NCBI GenBank assembly: GCA_018287875.1 | Contig: JAGVVL010000015.1 | Coordinates: 1,798,001 to 1,862,000, forward strand | Reading direction: 5' to 3' | Length of the DNA stretch: 64,000 bases | From: Nigrospora sphaerica | Taxonomy: Eukaryota > Ascomycota > Sordariomycetes > Amphisphaeriales > Apiosporaceae | Translations under genes and position numbers: made by a program | Notes under the pieces: model-generated | Seen by the model: the letters and a program-made list of their open reading frames with translations, nothing else | Told to the model about the DNA's origin: nothing | Databases searched by the model: none | Shown: positions 46,201 to 58,313 of the stretch, one piece after another | Layout of the letters: each line of letters starts with the position of its first letter | Numbering within the stretch: the first letter of the stretch is position 1

Positions 46201-48342
46201 TGACTTTAAGCCAGCAGACAAGCTGCAGAGCGACATTATCCTATCGCTTGTCACTCATAGCCCAAAGGAACGCCCGTCCAGTTCCGATCTGCTGCGTAGC
46301 GGAAAGCTTCCGATGCCCATGGAAAGCGAGAGCATTCAACGGGCGCTGGCAGAGATCTCAGACCCGCTCTCGCCGCACTACCAGAAGATGGTGACGACCA
46401 TGTTTGCCAAACCGACGGGACGGACGAAGGATTACACTTGGGACATGTCGGCGCCCAACCCGTCTTCGAAAGAATTGCTGCACCAAGGCATCGTCAAGGA
46501 TCAGCTGGTGGCCATCTTCCGCCGGCACGGTGCTGTGGAGGCGTTCCGGAACCCACTTTACCCGCGGTCTTCTCACTACTCGCAGAATGTGGTCGAGCTG
46601 ATGGACAACGCCGGCACCGTACTGCAGCTCCCCTACGACCTGATGCTTGGGCACGCGAGAGTGCTGGCAAAGCATACAGGCTCCGCGGTCGTTCCCAAGT
46701 CGTTCACGTTCGGCAACATCTTTCGGGCGCGGAGCGGCGGGGGGCAGCCCCTGATGTTCAGCGAGGTCGGCTTCGACATTGTCTCGACGGATACGCTGGA
46801 CCTCGCGTTGAAGGAAGCAGAAGCCATCAAGGTGCTCGATGAAATTATCGATGCCTTCCCTGTCCTCAACCAGATGTGCTTCCACATCGGGCATTCGGAT
46901 CTTCTGCAACTCATCTTCGACATTTGCGATATCGACCCCAGTGTCCGGAAGGTGGCCGCCGAGATTCTCAGTAAGCTCAACGTGGGACCTTGGACCTGGC
47001 AGAAGATCCGATCCGAACTCCGCGGAACCGGCATTTCCGTCACGGCCATTGATGAATTGCACAAGTTTGATTTTCGAGGTGAGTAGAGGAGCGTCACGGG
47101 ATGGTGGCGAGAGCCTGGTACTAATGACGCGCGATAGATTCTCCCGTGAAGGCCTTTGCCAGGCTCAAGACTTTGTTTGACGGAAGCAACATCTATGAGA
47201 AAGCACAGTCAACCATTGCTCATCTGAAAGACGTGGTTGCTTACACCAAGCGGCTGGGTGTTCGCAGCAAGGTCTACATCAACCCATTGAGTAGCTTCCG
47301 AGAGAACTTTTTTGTCGGCGGCACCCTGTTTCAGTGCATTTACGACAAGAAGTTCCGCGACGTATTTGCCGCCGGCGGACGGTACGATAGCTTGATCAGG
47401 GAGCATCGCCCCAAGATCGGCGGCCAAGCCGAGCAGCGCCATGCCGCTGGTTTCAGTCTGGCATGGGAGAAGCTGGCCAAAATACCCAAGGCGGGCGGGA
47501 AGTCGTTCTTGAAAAAGGCCGAGACGGACACGCAGGGCATTTTCAACACGAAGAGAGTATGGAATCCGCCCCGTACTCCGCCGAGATGAGCTGTTCTAAC
47601 CCCGAGACAGTGCGATGTGCTAGTTGCCAGCTTCGACAGCGCCACTTTGCGGAATGCCGGCACGGAGATGCTACAGCTACTCTGGGCTAACGACATTAGT
47701 GCCGAGTTGGCTCGAGACTCGCGATCGCCCGAGGACCTCGCGAACAAGCACCGTGAAGAGATGTACTCGTGGGCGATTATCATCAAACAGGACGGTCTCC
47801 TCAAAGTCAAGACTATGGACAGGAAAGACGTGCCGGATGCGGATATGGCCAGCACACAGGTGCTGAACTGGCTCCGCGGCGAAATGCGCGAGCGCGAGCG
47901 CAGCCACGGGACGCGTCCCAGCGAGACTACGACGGCCGGGCCCCTTGGGGCGGACGGCGCAGGCATCCCGCCCAACCCCGAGCAGGACGTCAAGGTCTTG
48001 GTGGCGAACACGCGGTCCAAGAAGTTCAACCGGCGCGTCGTCGTCGAGCAGGCGCAGGCCAAAGCGGCCGCGCTACTGCAGGGCTTCCTGGAGGGGCCCA
48101 TCGCGGCGGTCGAGGCGTCGGACGCGGTCCTAGGCCTCATCCAGGACACGTGGCTATCGGACACCGAGAGCTGGCGTAAGGCGGAGCAGTCGGTCAACAT
48201 GACGGAGCGCAAATACATGCGCGAGATCCACGACATGCTGTTGACATGGCGGAACACGTGGCAGACCAAGGGCGGGAGCCGCCACGCGTTTGTATACAAC
48301 TTCAGGACGACCAAGTGTATTTACTACGACCTGGATGCGTAG
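43282..48342 (+). CDS. gcn2: eIF2-alpha kinase Gcn2 (CPC-3)
   Basis: Phosphorylates eIF2-alpha on amino-acid starvation and so switches on cross-pathway control. Five exons (43282-45639, 45705-46037, 46088-47078, 47138-47556, 47611-48342) encode 1610 residues, normal for Gcn2. Order of parts: RWD domain for Gcn1 binding (about 44-155); a highly charged helix; the pseudokinase (VHEDIHPGNILL, and LADV where DFG should be); the true kinase from ~590 with GRLGKGGFGEVV, AIKKI, a long acidic insert, HRDLKPEN near 825, then DFGLA; and the HisRS-like domain (LLHQGIVKDQLVAIFRRHG, SFTFGNIFRA). The C-terminal dimerisation/ribosome-binding region ends the protein. All splice junctions fall between conserved residues in frame (for example MEYCENK/TLRGLI and RKVD/MYSLGI). 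Confidence 0.97.
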
Positions 48343-48902
48343 TCGGGAGGCCCTCCCTCGTGGAGTAGTACCGTGTACTCACTCGGAGGCGAGAGAGGGG
48401 GCGGAAACACGCGGCATCTTGGCACGATGCACGGGCAGTGTAGAGTACGACGACGTGTACGGGACATGACTAGCAAGTATTGGATGCAACATGAATGGAA
48501 GAATCCCAGCTCTCCCGGCCTCGTCGGATGTGGTTCGTGCTCACGACACTTCAGTACGTAACATATACACGGTGCCAAGAGGGGTAAAGGGCACGTGGGG
48601 GATCTGCCTCATGCGCCGTGACCCGCCGACCGTGTTAAGCTGGGGTGCTTGATATTCAATTCCCATGGGATGGAAGGGGATAATGGGGAGAGTTGGGTTC
48701 CACAGTGTCTTATCCGATTGCGATTGACTCAACTTCGGGGGGGGGATTGATTGTTTAACTGATATTTAGACTTACCAAACCAAGGGCATCGTTTGGGGGC
48801 CATCCGTATAAACCTGCCCGAGCTAAAGAGGGTCCACTATTTGCACTCGCACCCGCTCCCCGTTTCCACTCCTTTTTCCGGGACCCCCCCCCCTCCCCCA
48901 CC
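48343..48902. other. Intergenic: ureF promoter
   Basis: Contains GATAA at 48679-48683 and its complement TTATC at 48710-48714, possible sites for nitrogen GATA factors, and TGACTCA at 48725-48731, the CPC1/Gcn4 site, about 172 bp before the ureF start. A C-run precedes the start codon. Single matches like these are weak evidence. Confidence 0.4.
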
Positions 48903-50015
48903 ATGAGAATGCATCTCGAGGCGCCGCCCCCTTCGCCGCCGGCGACGGCCAGCGAGGCCGACGAGACAGTCCGGATCGAGCAAGAGATTGCCGTCCTCGA
49001 AGCCCGGCTCCAGGCGGCGCGTCAGCGTCTCGGCGGCGCCCGCGCGGCTACGACCGGCACATGGTCCTCGCCATCCGCATCCGCACCCCCGTCGTCATCG
49101 CCCTCAGGAACCACAACAACAGCAGCAGCATCCAGCGTCGCCCACCTGCCCACGCGCGGCCCGGGAGTCTCGGCGCCGCTCGCGAACCCGGCGCCGGCGG
49201 CCGAGACGGCGGCGCAGCACTTCCTGCTCCTGCTGGCGGACTCGGCGCTGCCGCTGGGGTCCTTCGCCTTCAGCTCGGGGCTCGAGTCGTACCTGGCGCA
49301 CGCGCGGAGGCGCCGGGGGCCGGGCCGCCAGCCGGCGGCGCCGCCGCCGTCCTTCGCGCGCGACTTCCTGCCGCTCTCGCTCGCCTCGTACGCGGCGACG
49401 ACGCTGCCCTTCGTGCTGGCGGCGCACCGCGACCCGGCCGCCGTCGCCGCCCTCGACGACGCCCTCGACGCCGCCGTCGTGTGCCCCGTCGGCCGCCGCG
49501 CCAGCGTCGCCCAGGGCCGCGCTCTGCTGACCATCTGGGAGCGGTCGCTCAAAGACAGCGTGCCGGGGCCCCACGAAGGCGACGGCAACAACGACGCGGC
49601 GGCGGCGGCGGCGGCGGCGGCCGACTTTGGCGCCCTCCTGCGCCTTTCCGCCGCCTCCTCCTCCCCCGCGGCGGCCGACGCCGACGCCGGGGCGCCGCCG
49701 CCGCCCTTCGCGGGCCACCTGCCGCCCCTCTTCGGCGCCGTGGCGCGGCTGCTGGGGCTGCCGGCGCGCCAGGCGGCCCACGTCTACCTGCTGGGCCACG
49801 CCAAGGCGCTCGCGTCGGCGGCCGTGCGCGCCGGCGTCGTCGGCCCCTACGAGGCCCAGCGCCTCCTCGCGCGCGCCGTCACGCGCCGCCAGCTCGCCGC
49901 CCTCGTCGACGCCGCCGCCGACGTCCCCGTCGAGCGCGCCGGCCAGCCCGTTCCCGCCCTCGACCTCTGGGCCGGCCGCCACGAGCTCCTCTACTCGCGC
50001 ATCTTCAACAGCTGA
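48903..50015 (+). CDS. ureF: Urease accessory protein UreF
   Basis: Assembly factor that, with UreD and UreG, loads nickel into apo-urease. Intronless, 370 residues. The UreF domain starts near residue 103 with AAQHFLLLLADSALPLGSFA and FSSGLESYLAHA, and continues with LALHxD-like and helical segments (VYLLGHAKALASAAVRAGVV and GPYEAQRLL), ending LWAGRHELLYSRIFNS, a typical C-terminus. The first ~100 residues are an extension: a short coiled coil (IEQEIAVLEARLQAARQRLG) and then Ser/Pro/Thr-rich sequence. Poly-Ala from a GCG repeat near 49597-49622 expands a loop. Codons are extremely GC-rich, which leaves long open frames in the other frames; those are shadows. Confidence 0.92.
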   Translation: MRMHLEAPPPSPPATASEADETVRIEQEIAVLEARLQAARQRLGGARAATTGTWSSPSASAPPSSSPSGTTTTAAASSVAHLPTRGPGVSAPLANPAPAAETAAQHFLLLLADSALPLGSFAFSSGLESYLAHARRRRGPGRQPAAPPPSFARDFLPLSLASYAATTLPFVLAAHRDPAAVAALDDALDAAVVCPVGRRASVAQGRALLTIWERSLKDSVPGPHEGDGNNDAAAAAAAAADFGALLRLSAASSSPAAADADAGAPPPPFAGHLPPLFGAVARLLGLPARQAAHVYLLGHAKALASAAVRAGVVGPYEAQRLLARAVTRRQLAALVDAAADVPVERAGQPVPALDLWAGRHELLYSRIFNS

Positions 50016-50998
50016 GGCCCCCCCGCCCCCGGCCCCGGCCCCGGGCGAGCGGCGAGGGCAAAGGGGCCAAGGGGGGAGGGGTGGGGCCTGGAGTCGTGGG
50101 CGTGGGCGGCACGGGAGAGGCCGGTAGATTCGAAGAAAGGGGCCCGGTCGGTTCGGAACCCCTGGGGGCCGAGGGGGGGATCGCGGACGGACGATTGCCA
50201 TCACCCAAGAAAGGGGCACGCGACATCCCGCCGGCCTAGGCCCCGGCATGTTTTCACAAGTAAGCGTTCAGCATCGCGGCCTGTTGCCTTCGCGAGCGGT
50301 GGTATAGATGCTCCTCTGAGATTTGGGCATCGAATCGAGATCAGCACGGGGCTGCGGAAGCAAAGGTCTGGGGAAGGGACCGGGTACGGTCCAGGCTTGT
50401 CTTGTACCTCTGTGCTGCCATGTACGACTTGACACGATCCCCATGCCCGTTTATGAGTAAGTACCTGATTAGCAGCGCCTCTTTCGTCGCCCTCGTCTAG
50501 GTACTTGACCGTAGATGCCCGATGCAACTACTTCCTTTGACGCTACTCACATGTGGCCTTCCGGCTACGAGGAGAGAATCTCTCCGGTTTTTTGGCCGTC
50601 CGGCTTGGAGACGGGAGTGAACACGCGGAGAGACCGGAGAGAAGAGGATAGATTTGACTGTATCTGATTGCCAACCAGTGCGTACTTGCCTGTCACTGTC
50701 CAGTGATATCAGTGTTAATGCTCATTACGGCTTCATGAGTAGCGATTGGCTAAATACGTACTCAACTGGTTGCGTTCACGGGCCCAAGGACGATAAAGGC
50801 AAATCAAAGAACGTATCTTGGAATTGAAACATATTCGACTTCACTGGTTCGCCTACCACTTCCTTAGCCCAGTAAACCATCCCTATCCCCTATTTGATTC
50901 GTACTGCCGGAACTCCATTCGCCATCTCCATGCATATCTGATCTGAACCCCACTTTAAACCATCGTTACATATGTGCGTCTCCGCGGTATCATGCCCG
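50016..50998. other. Convergent intergenic region
   Basis: 3' flanks of ureF (+) and pol3 (-). Very GC-rich up to ~50240, then ordinary. No gene recognised. Confidence 0.5.
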
Positions 50999-53900
50999 TC
51001 ACCACGCGATGGCCTGGTCGAAATCAAATCGACTCAGTTCTTTGCCCGCGTCCTCGAGGTCCTTCTTGGCCTTCATGCGCATGTAGAAGATAGGACAGTC
51101 CTTGCTGCTGCAGATGACCTCGTTGTGCATGCTGCCCTGGCAGCGCTGGCATTGTGTCCACAAGCGGCCGAAGCGGATCTCGAGATCCGACATGCGACCC
51201 AATGTCCGGTTGTACAGCTCGCCCACACGCGGCACGCAGTTGGCACATACGGCACCCGCCGCCTCGTCCTTACCGGTAAGTGGCTTCTTGCATCCCATGC
51301 ACGTCTGTGTCTTCTTGGCGAACTTCATCAGACCACCCACCGTGGGTGCTGCCACCGAAATGGCCCGCGTGTGGGCGCCCGTCAACAGAGACTTGGCCTT
51401 GGTCTCGCCAAGGATGGGCTCGAAGATACGCGTCAGCGGCTTGGCCAGCTGGTTGTCCAGGTAATACTTGGTGTCTATGGGCACGTTGTTCTCCAGGACG
51501 AAAATGGGGTCTTCGGAACGCTCGTAGTTCTTGGAGCCCGCAGCGCCTTTGACCATGACGTAGGCAACTCGGTCACCGAGTCCAGGAGCGGAACCGGCAT
51601 CGCGCTTCCTCATGCGCTCGGCAAGCTCCACGTGTGCTTGTTTCGCATCGTAACTCTCCTTTGTGAGCGCCTTGGTAATCACGAGCTTGGACATGTCGAC
51701 CTTGTTTTGCAGGAGTTCCGAGATGGTATCCTTGACGTAACTAGAAAACCGTTAGCACCGGCCGAAATCCAGGCTATTGAACCTTGTCACTTACTCTTGA
51801 GCTCCTTGCACGTTTTCGTCGATCAGCATCATGCGGAGAACCTTCTCAATGACCGTCTGGACCAGCATGCAGTTGTCTCGTCGCACTGTTTCGATACCCT
51901 TCGTGTCCATCTTGTCAAACTTGTCCGGGTTGGTCCAGAAAAGGCCGGCGTATCGTTTCTTGTTGATGAGCAAGTACGGGAAGTAGACTTTCTCGAACTC
52001 CAACTTGATCGGCTTGATGAACTTGGACGAGACGTAGTTGGCGGCCTCCTCTCCCAGCCTCATCGCCTCGGCCTTGTCCTTCATGCCAAACTTGACCATG
52101 ACGGAATCCGTGTCGCCGTAGATGACCTGGGCGTCGTGCGAGTAGCCGTTGGCGATGCAGTACTTCTTCTCCACCTCCTCTTTGGTCTTCTCAATCATCT
52201 GACGGCCGTAGCTAGTGGTACTGCTGGCGATCTCGAGACAGGGGAGTTTTCCAGTCGTGGCGCCCGTCAGGCCGTACACCGAGTTGGCGCTGATCTTCAG
52301 GGCAAGCTGCCGACCGTTGAGCACGGCCTTCTTGAACGGATCAGTCTCGACGGCCAGTTCTCTCTTGGCTTGCTTTCTGGCCGAGAGGAGTTCTTCCAAA
52401 ATTTGCGCAAGCAACCCCTTCCGCTTCTTGGCGGTGACAAACATGTCACCGTGCGGCGTAACGATGTAGTCCTCGTCCTTCTTCAGCTCGAAGCGCTCGA
52501 CCGCCTTCTTGTTCAGCAGCGTCGTGTAGCAGAGGTTGTGAGCTTGCATGATACTGGGGTACAGGGAGGCGAAATCGAGAGTCGCGATGGGCACGTCGTA
52601 GTAACCACGGGTGGGCTCAATAACGGTAGCACCTTCGTACTGCTCATCCGAAGCTTCCGAACGCATGTTGGGAATGACGAGCTTCTGCTCCAGTGCCTTC
52701 CGGAAGAGCTGGCTCATGAACTTGACCTGCTGCCCACGGGACAGCAGGTAGTTAAACGGCACACCTGTGACTCTGGCCATCTCGGTGTAGTTGGCCAGAC
52801 AGGACAGCTTGTCCATCAGCCGCTGGGGCAGGTAGGCATCCTTCAGACAGTAAAGCGCCAGTCGCCTCCTTGACTCCGGGGTACCGTTGAACAGCTCCGT
52901 GATCATGGTGTGGTGCACATCTTCTTTCTGCTCGCCAAGAAAGTGGGAACACACCGAGTTCAGCGTGTAACTACGGAGGTGGTGATCCCGCTGAATCAGC
53001 TGCAGCAGATCCAGCTGCAGCCGGCCATTGGTATTGGTCGTCTTGGTGTCGCGGTTGCCCATCTGCTTGCTGGAGAAATTAGTTTCCTTGGCGGCCGACT
53101 TGACACTCGGCAATCGCGTCCAGTACTCGAAGCCGTTGACCTTGAGATGCTTGGCTCGATCCAGGAGGTAGGGGAAATCAAAGTTGGCAATGTTGTAGCC
53201 CGTGATGAGATCGGGGTCTACTTTGTCGAGGAATCGCTTCCAGGCCATGAGCATGTCCTGTTCGCGCTCAAATTCCAAAACCTGGGTGGCGACAATGGAG
53301 CTGGTGGTGTCGAGACAAAAGACATTTCGCACGAAGGGCTTGCTTTCTCCGTACCGGGTCACGACATTGGCAATTTGGATAACGGGGTCCTGGTTGGCCT
53401 CGGGGAAGATGCCCTTGCGGCCGGCGCACTCAATGTCAAAGGACAAAATTCGCAGGGGCGCCATTTTGGACCACTCTCCCTTGGGCTCGTGGGATATGAG
53501 GTTGTGGTAGCCGATCTCCGCCTCGATCTGACAGCTGGATTGCTTCTCATACTCGGGAATGAGACTGTACGATTTGGGCGGGCACTCGACCCATGACATG
53601 CCCGGGATCTGCAAGCGGGTTAGTATCGGCTCCAGATAGCGGCGTCCGAGGCCGGCTTACCTGGCAATCGACCATGAACCGCAGAACATACTGCAAGTTG
53701 TCGAACGTCATGATACCGCCGTCGGCGACTTTCCACATGCCCTTCCAGTTGGCATCGCCTTTTTCGATTGTAGACCGTACCCGGGGGATGAACTTGGGGT
53801 CTGTGACGGTGATCTTGATGTAGGGACTCTGCTGGTTGCCCTGGAACCCGTATATGTTCTCGCGCAGGACCAGCTGACACGAGTAGATGGCAGGTTGGTG

Positions 53901-54410
53901 CTGGGACAGCTGGGTCTCGAGGTATGCCTTGAAAGGCTGGCAGTCCTTCTGCTGAAACGATACAGGGGCGGCGACGTATATGTAGTGCCTGAAGTCGGTA
54001 ACGTGCAGCATGACGGAGTGGCCATTTTCCGTCACGCCGAACAATTTGACCGTGGCCTTGCCGCCGTGCAGCGTGCCCTCCTCGGCCTCGATTTGCTGGA
54101 ACGTGAGGGCATCGCGTTGGGGGTCGAAGTCGACGACGGGCGGGCGTTCCCATGTCTGGTCCCTCTCAGAGTTGCTCTGCTTCAGGTCCGAGATGTCCTG
54201 GCTGAGCTTCTCGAGAACCTCGGACTCGAAGGTGCTCTTTTGTTGGGTCGAGGTCAGCTTGATCGACGGTCCCTTCTGGGAGCTGTTTAGGCGGGACGCC
54301 GGGGACGAGGTCAGCGGCTCAAGACGGCGCTTCTTTGAGGGCGTCGAGGGAGCATTACGGCCGCCAATGGCCCGTTTCTGGGGCAGCACTTCTGTGTCGG
54401 CGGTGGCCAT
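50999..54410 (-). CDS. pol3: DNA polymerase delta catalytic subunit
   Basis: Lagging-strand replicative polymerase with proofreading; nuclear. Three exons, 54410-53661, 53608-51795 and 51740-50999 (introns 52 and 54 nt), encode 1101 residues, the expected length. The N-terminus has a basic tract KKRRL that could be a nuclear signal. Exonuclease motifs: Exo I SFDIECAG (about 307-314), Exo [14 protein letters not shown], Exo [12 protein letters not shown]. Polymerase motifs: [32 protein letters not shown] (747-752). The C-terminus has the CysA pairs CMGC/CANC and the CysB pairs CQRC and C-S-S-K-D-C, the latter binding the Fe-S cluster and the B subunit. Start is the ATG before ATADTEV; the longer frame upstream begins with GTG only. 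Confidence 0.97.
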
Positions 54411-55669
54411 CTTTGACTCGAGGAGGAGTGGTGCTGTAGGCTGCTGCTTTTTGGAGCTCAAGAAGAAGCAGACCGACACATCGACGGCGAGCCTAAGACG
54501 TGATTGGGTAGGTTAGGGGACGTTATTTGTTGTTGGTCAGACCGAGATCTGGTGTGACCGGCAGCCGTCAAAAGATTACTGCAGCTCGTCGCGCGGCGAC
54601 CGCGTTCATGACGCGAATGGCAGGGGTTCATTGGTGGGGCGGGAGCGCGAAGCATCGGGGTCGTTTTAAGTGGTTGCCCGCTAGTTAGCGCGTCGGCGGC
54701 ACACGTCTGGTCGCAGACGCCAGTCCGCACTCTTCGTCGGTACTTCCTTTTACCGTCGTGTTTAGATGGAGATTTGTGTAGATGGTGAGTGCATTCGTAA
54801 GTCCCACACCGCGGAAGCTTTTAGGCTCGCTGTCGTACCGACACCTGCTCTAACGGTTCGACGGGTAACACGGCGTGCCATTGCTCCTTACCCATGCACC
54901 GGAAACTCAAATGTAAGTTCTTAGGTAACTCGCCGACTCTGTACTTCCTAACTGTTATGAGAAGCTTGCGGCAAATACAAAGTGGATTGAAGGGTAGTGC
55001 CTGAGTCCTTAGGATACCCCAAGGGCCATTTCAAACCTACATAGGTACCCCTCGTCCGATCACTCCCCACGAGAACGAGGGGGGTAAAAAGCTAAATGCT
55101 TCCTACTTCCCTACAGTCAGCTTGTGAACTGACTGCCAGTTCATCCTGATAGCTCACGGAGTACCCATATGACCGTCTTCGTACCGCGGACTACCCCGGG
55201 CTGTGCAATTGGGTCTGAGCGGCTTGTAACACCGTAGCGCCTCTGCAAGAGTACCCTCTGCGGTAGCGTAGGCGTACATCTTGGACAAATGGTTCGCGAG
55301 ACAAGACCTCATTCCGGGCTGGCCTGTCTTTGGCACTTCCACCAGGCGAGCGACGAGTCTTACGGCCGCCATCACCACATCCGACGACCATTTTCGGCTT
55401 CCTCTTGCCCAAGGGCTCCTCCCCGCGTCACATGTCACAAGAAGGGTGACAACAACTTGGTCAGAATTTTTGTTTGTTTTCTGCGTGTGAATCAGCAGCT
55501 GTTGGCCATGTCGGCAAGCCGTAGTTCACAGGTATCCCGAGACGCCCCGGTATGTCCTGGTCCGGACATACATGCGTCATGAAATGTAACCATGCCAATA
55601 GCGTAGAACACCAGCAACACCACCCCAGCACCTTTTCATTCCATCCGTGCCCTGTCAGGAGCCATCCGT
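54411..55669. other. Intergenic: pol3 promoter and eL38 3' flank
   Basis: Contains the MCB-like motifs. No gene recognised in 54800-55669; short open frames look random. Confidence 0.5.
54601..54693 (-). promoter_or_regulatory. ACGCG (MCB-like) motifs upstream of pol3
   Basis: Three ACGCG cores within 93 bp: reverse at 54601-54605, forward ACGCGA at 54611-54616, and GCGCGT at 54688-54693. They lie about 190-285 bp before the pol3 start. MCB elements (ACGCGT core) bind MBF and drive S-phase genes, and DNA polymerases are classic targets. None is the full ACGCGT palindrome, and the region is GC-rich, so chance is possible. Confidence 0.35.
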
Positions 55670-56221
55670 TTACGCGGTGTGCTTGCCCGTCTTGTTCTTC
55701 TTGGCGACCTCCTTGATGGTCAAGGCTGCAGAGGGAGCACGTTGGTTAGCGACGGGGTCCCCTCGGACACATCCACCGTGTGCGCGCGCACGCGCGCTGC
55801 AGCGGCCGGCGCACCAGGGATGTGAGAAACGGGAGGGGTCAGGAGATCGTACTGGGAGGCAGAGACTGCTTAAGCTTGTCGGCCTTCTCGTTGTCCTTGA
55901 GAACCAGGGTGTACAGCTGGGAGCTGCATCGGACCTTGAACTTGGTCTGCGAAGACTTCTTGTTCTTCTTTATCCGCGCCGCTGCATCAATCCACTGTTA
56001 GCCCGGGGCCCGGTTGCGGTAGGTCGGTCGCGACGAGAGGCGATCGGAGGTTTGGCTTCTTTTTCGTCGGGGGTCAAAAATTCGACATACACTTGGCATC
56101 CTTGCGGCGGCAGATCTCGATGAACTAGACGGCGGGCGAGGTCAGCACGAAATCAATGACGGCGCTTCGGCGGGCGAGCAGCTGGCCATACCTTCTTGAT
56201 ATCTCCGATTTCCTGAGGCAT
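55670..56221 (-). CDS. rpl38: 60S ribosomal protein eL38
   Basis: Small protein of the large ribosomal subunit. Four exons too short to show as a long frame: 56221-56192, 56124-56091, 55981-55853 and 55725-55670 (introns 67, 109 and 127 nt) encode 82 residues. The protein reads [20 protein letters not shown], then [20 protein letters not shown], then [20 protein letters not shown], and ends in [16 protein letters not shown], a full match to the family from start to end. The first intron comes after ten codons, as in many fungal ribosomal protein genes. Confidence 0.96.
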
Positions 56222-56866
56222 CTTGACGGTGTTGACTGGGTTGCTCGTCAAATTGGTGGTGGTTTGGAAACTGGAGAGTCGATTTGCACGGGGCTCACAC
56301 AAATCTTGGGACGTCGACCACCAATTGCGCTTCGCTCCACTGGGGTCGTGATTCGCTGGATGGGGTTATTGCATAAGCTGGCTCACTCCTGCCCGCACAG
56401 GGTTGGAAACCCTACGCAGCAAGAGCGACCGTAGTGGGGGAGCGTGGGAAGTGGCTGAGGCCGTAGCGATAGCCACCGTTACGGAGGCTAGACGGAGTTT
56501 GGACTCCAGCTCAGCCACAATGCACTAGGTACATGCGCATCGACCTCAACTTCTGAGACGCCAGATCCCGATCACAGCCATCTCACGTGGAATTCCGTTG
56601 CGAATGGGTCGGCCGCCCGGTTTTCGGAGTGAAGCTCAGACGGCGATCGCTGATATGACATGAGACGTCCTGTTACTGCCGGCAAGAAGCCATACGTTGT
56701 TGAAGCTCATCGTTAACCAGGATACCTACCTCTCACCCAAGTATCCCTCTGCATGGCTTACATGAAAGTTACCAGCAAGATATCGATTTCGCTTACACGG
56801 CAGGTATCGCCTTAATTCTACAACTACGGAACGACATGGAAGCTCCTTTACTCCGCCCGGGACACC
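56222..56866. other. Intergenic: eL38 promoter
   Basis: Upstream of eL38 and downstream of the reductase gene on the same strand. No gene or RNA recognised. Confidence 0.5.
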
Positions 56867-58313
56867 TCAAATCAGCTTCCAGACGCCATCCTTGGTCTCG
56901 ATCCTGACCTCGCGGTTCTCGTCGATGGCTATGCGGCCGGCATGCAGGATAGCCGTGGTGGCGATTGTGTTCTTGAGCGTCGGCAGCGGGCGCGCGTCCA
57001 GCTCCTCGAGGGTCACAGTGCCCGCGTTGAGCTTGTTGCAGGCGTCGACGAACTTCTCAAACGAGATGTAGCCGTACCCGGTCTGGCCGTTGAAGTTGCC
57101 CTCCTCGTCCGGCGCGTACTTCATGTAGAAGGGGTTGAACCACTGCAACTGGCCGGCCGAGTCGTCCGCGACGTCGTACCCGCGCTTCGCCTGGTTGATG
57201 CGCACCTCCCCCCCCGAGGCCATGTAGTGGAAATACTGGTTGCTGTACGCACGCGCCGGGTCAGCATGTCCCTGCCCCCGTGCCTCGTCGGGCGGGGCGC
57301 GGGGTTAAGGGGGTGAACTCACCTGTGAACTCCGGCCTTCTGCGGGGCCGTCCAGGACGCCGTGTATACACCGGTGGCAATCTTGGACGGGTCGTCCTTC
57401 TTCTGCCAGGTGACCATGACGGTAATGGTGTCCTCGGTCGCCGGATCGCAGCCCAGGTCCGTGGCAATGCCCTTGGCCGCCGAGGCTGAGACCTTGACGG
57501 GCACAAAACCCAACTGCGTCACCATGGAATCGCAAATGTCGATATGGTGGCTGTTGAGGTAGTAGGAGATGTCCGAGTCGATGCCGGCCCAGGCCTTGAA
57601 GGTCTCGAGCTGGAATTTGGGCTGGGACATGTAGCTGTAAAAGTAGTTAAAGTCGCCGAGCTTCTGCGCCTTGTAGCGGGCGTCGGCGTAGGCCGGGTCG
57701 TAGCGCTTGTGGTGCTCGATGTAGACGAAGACCTTGTTCTTTTGGGCGGCCTCAATCAGCTGCGTGTGGTGCTCGAGAGTCTTGACGGCTGGCTTCGTGA
57801 TCATCACGTGGATGCCTCGCTCGACGGCATAAAGAGCGATGGGGAAGTGGGTGGTGTCCGGGGTGAAGATGGTGATGGCATCACCGCGCTTGAGGCCATC
57901 GATGGCGGCCTTGTAGGCATCTGGGTCTTTGACGTCGTTGGCCGGGTACGAGTCGAAGGAGCAGTCCAGGTTGTTGTAAACTTTGGAGATGTTGGTATCC
58001 AGGTGTTGTCCTGCCCGCGCGTCAGCACCCCCGGAGGACGGGCCCAGGATTGGGTATACCGACTGATGGCAGGGAACTTGGTGCCGTTGGTTCCCACCAT
58101 GCCCAGCTTGCCAACTTTCCCGCGCCGACGGAGATCGAACAGAGTAAGACCGACCACTCCGACCTTCTTGTCCGAGCCGGACGCGCCGCCTCCCACGAAC
58201 CCTGTGGTGTACTCCCCCGTTCCCACCTGAGACGGAAGTTAGCGGCCACGATCGTCAGCCCGCACGGGATGGACGCGCCATACCATGAGAACATTGACAG
58301 GTTCGGCCGCCAT
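56867..58313 (-). CDS. gaaA: Putative D-galacturonate reductase (Gfo/Idh/MocA family, GaaA/GAR2-like)
   Basis: Four exons, 58313-58284, 58226-58064, 58010-57323 and 57242-56867, encode 418 residues. The N-terminus [20 protein letters not shown] is the Rossmann glycine motif, followed by [20 protein letters not shown]. Then comes [20 protein letters not shown] and the catalytic-region motif [11 protein letters not shown] (the KP typical of the family), [12 protein letters not shown] and [14 protein letters not shown]. The second intron uses an unusual GTCGGT donor; only this choice restores the conserved frame AIRQHLDTNI. Fungal proteins with this sequence are annotated as D-galacturonate reductase, step 1 of pectin-sugar catabolism. 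The divergent aldolase neighbour at 61010 supports that reading. The reaction itself is inferred, not shown. Confidence 0.8.

Noticed and set aside
48997..50249. Long Arg/Ala/Pro-rich frames overlapping ureF on both strands
   Set aside because: Shadows caused by extreme third-position GC in ureF.
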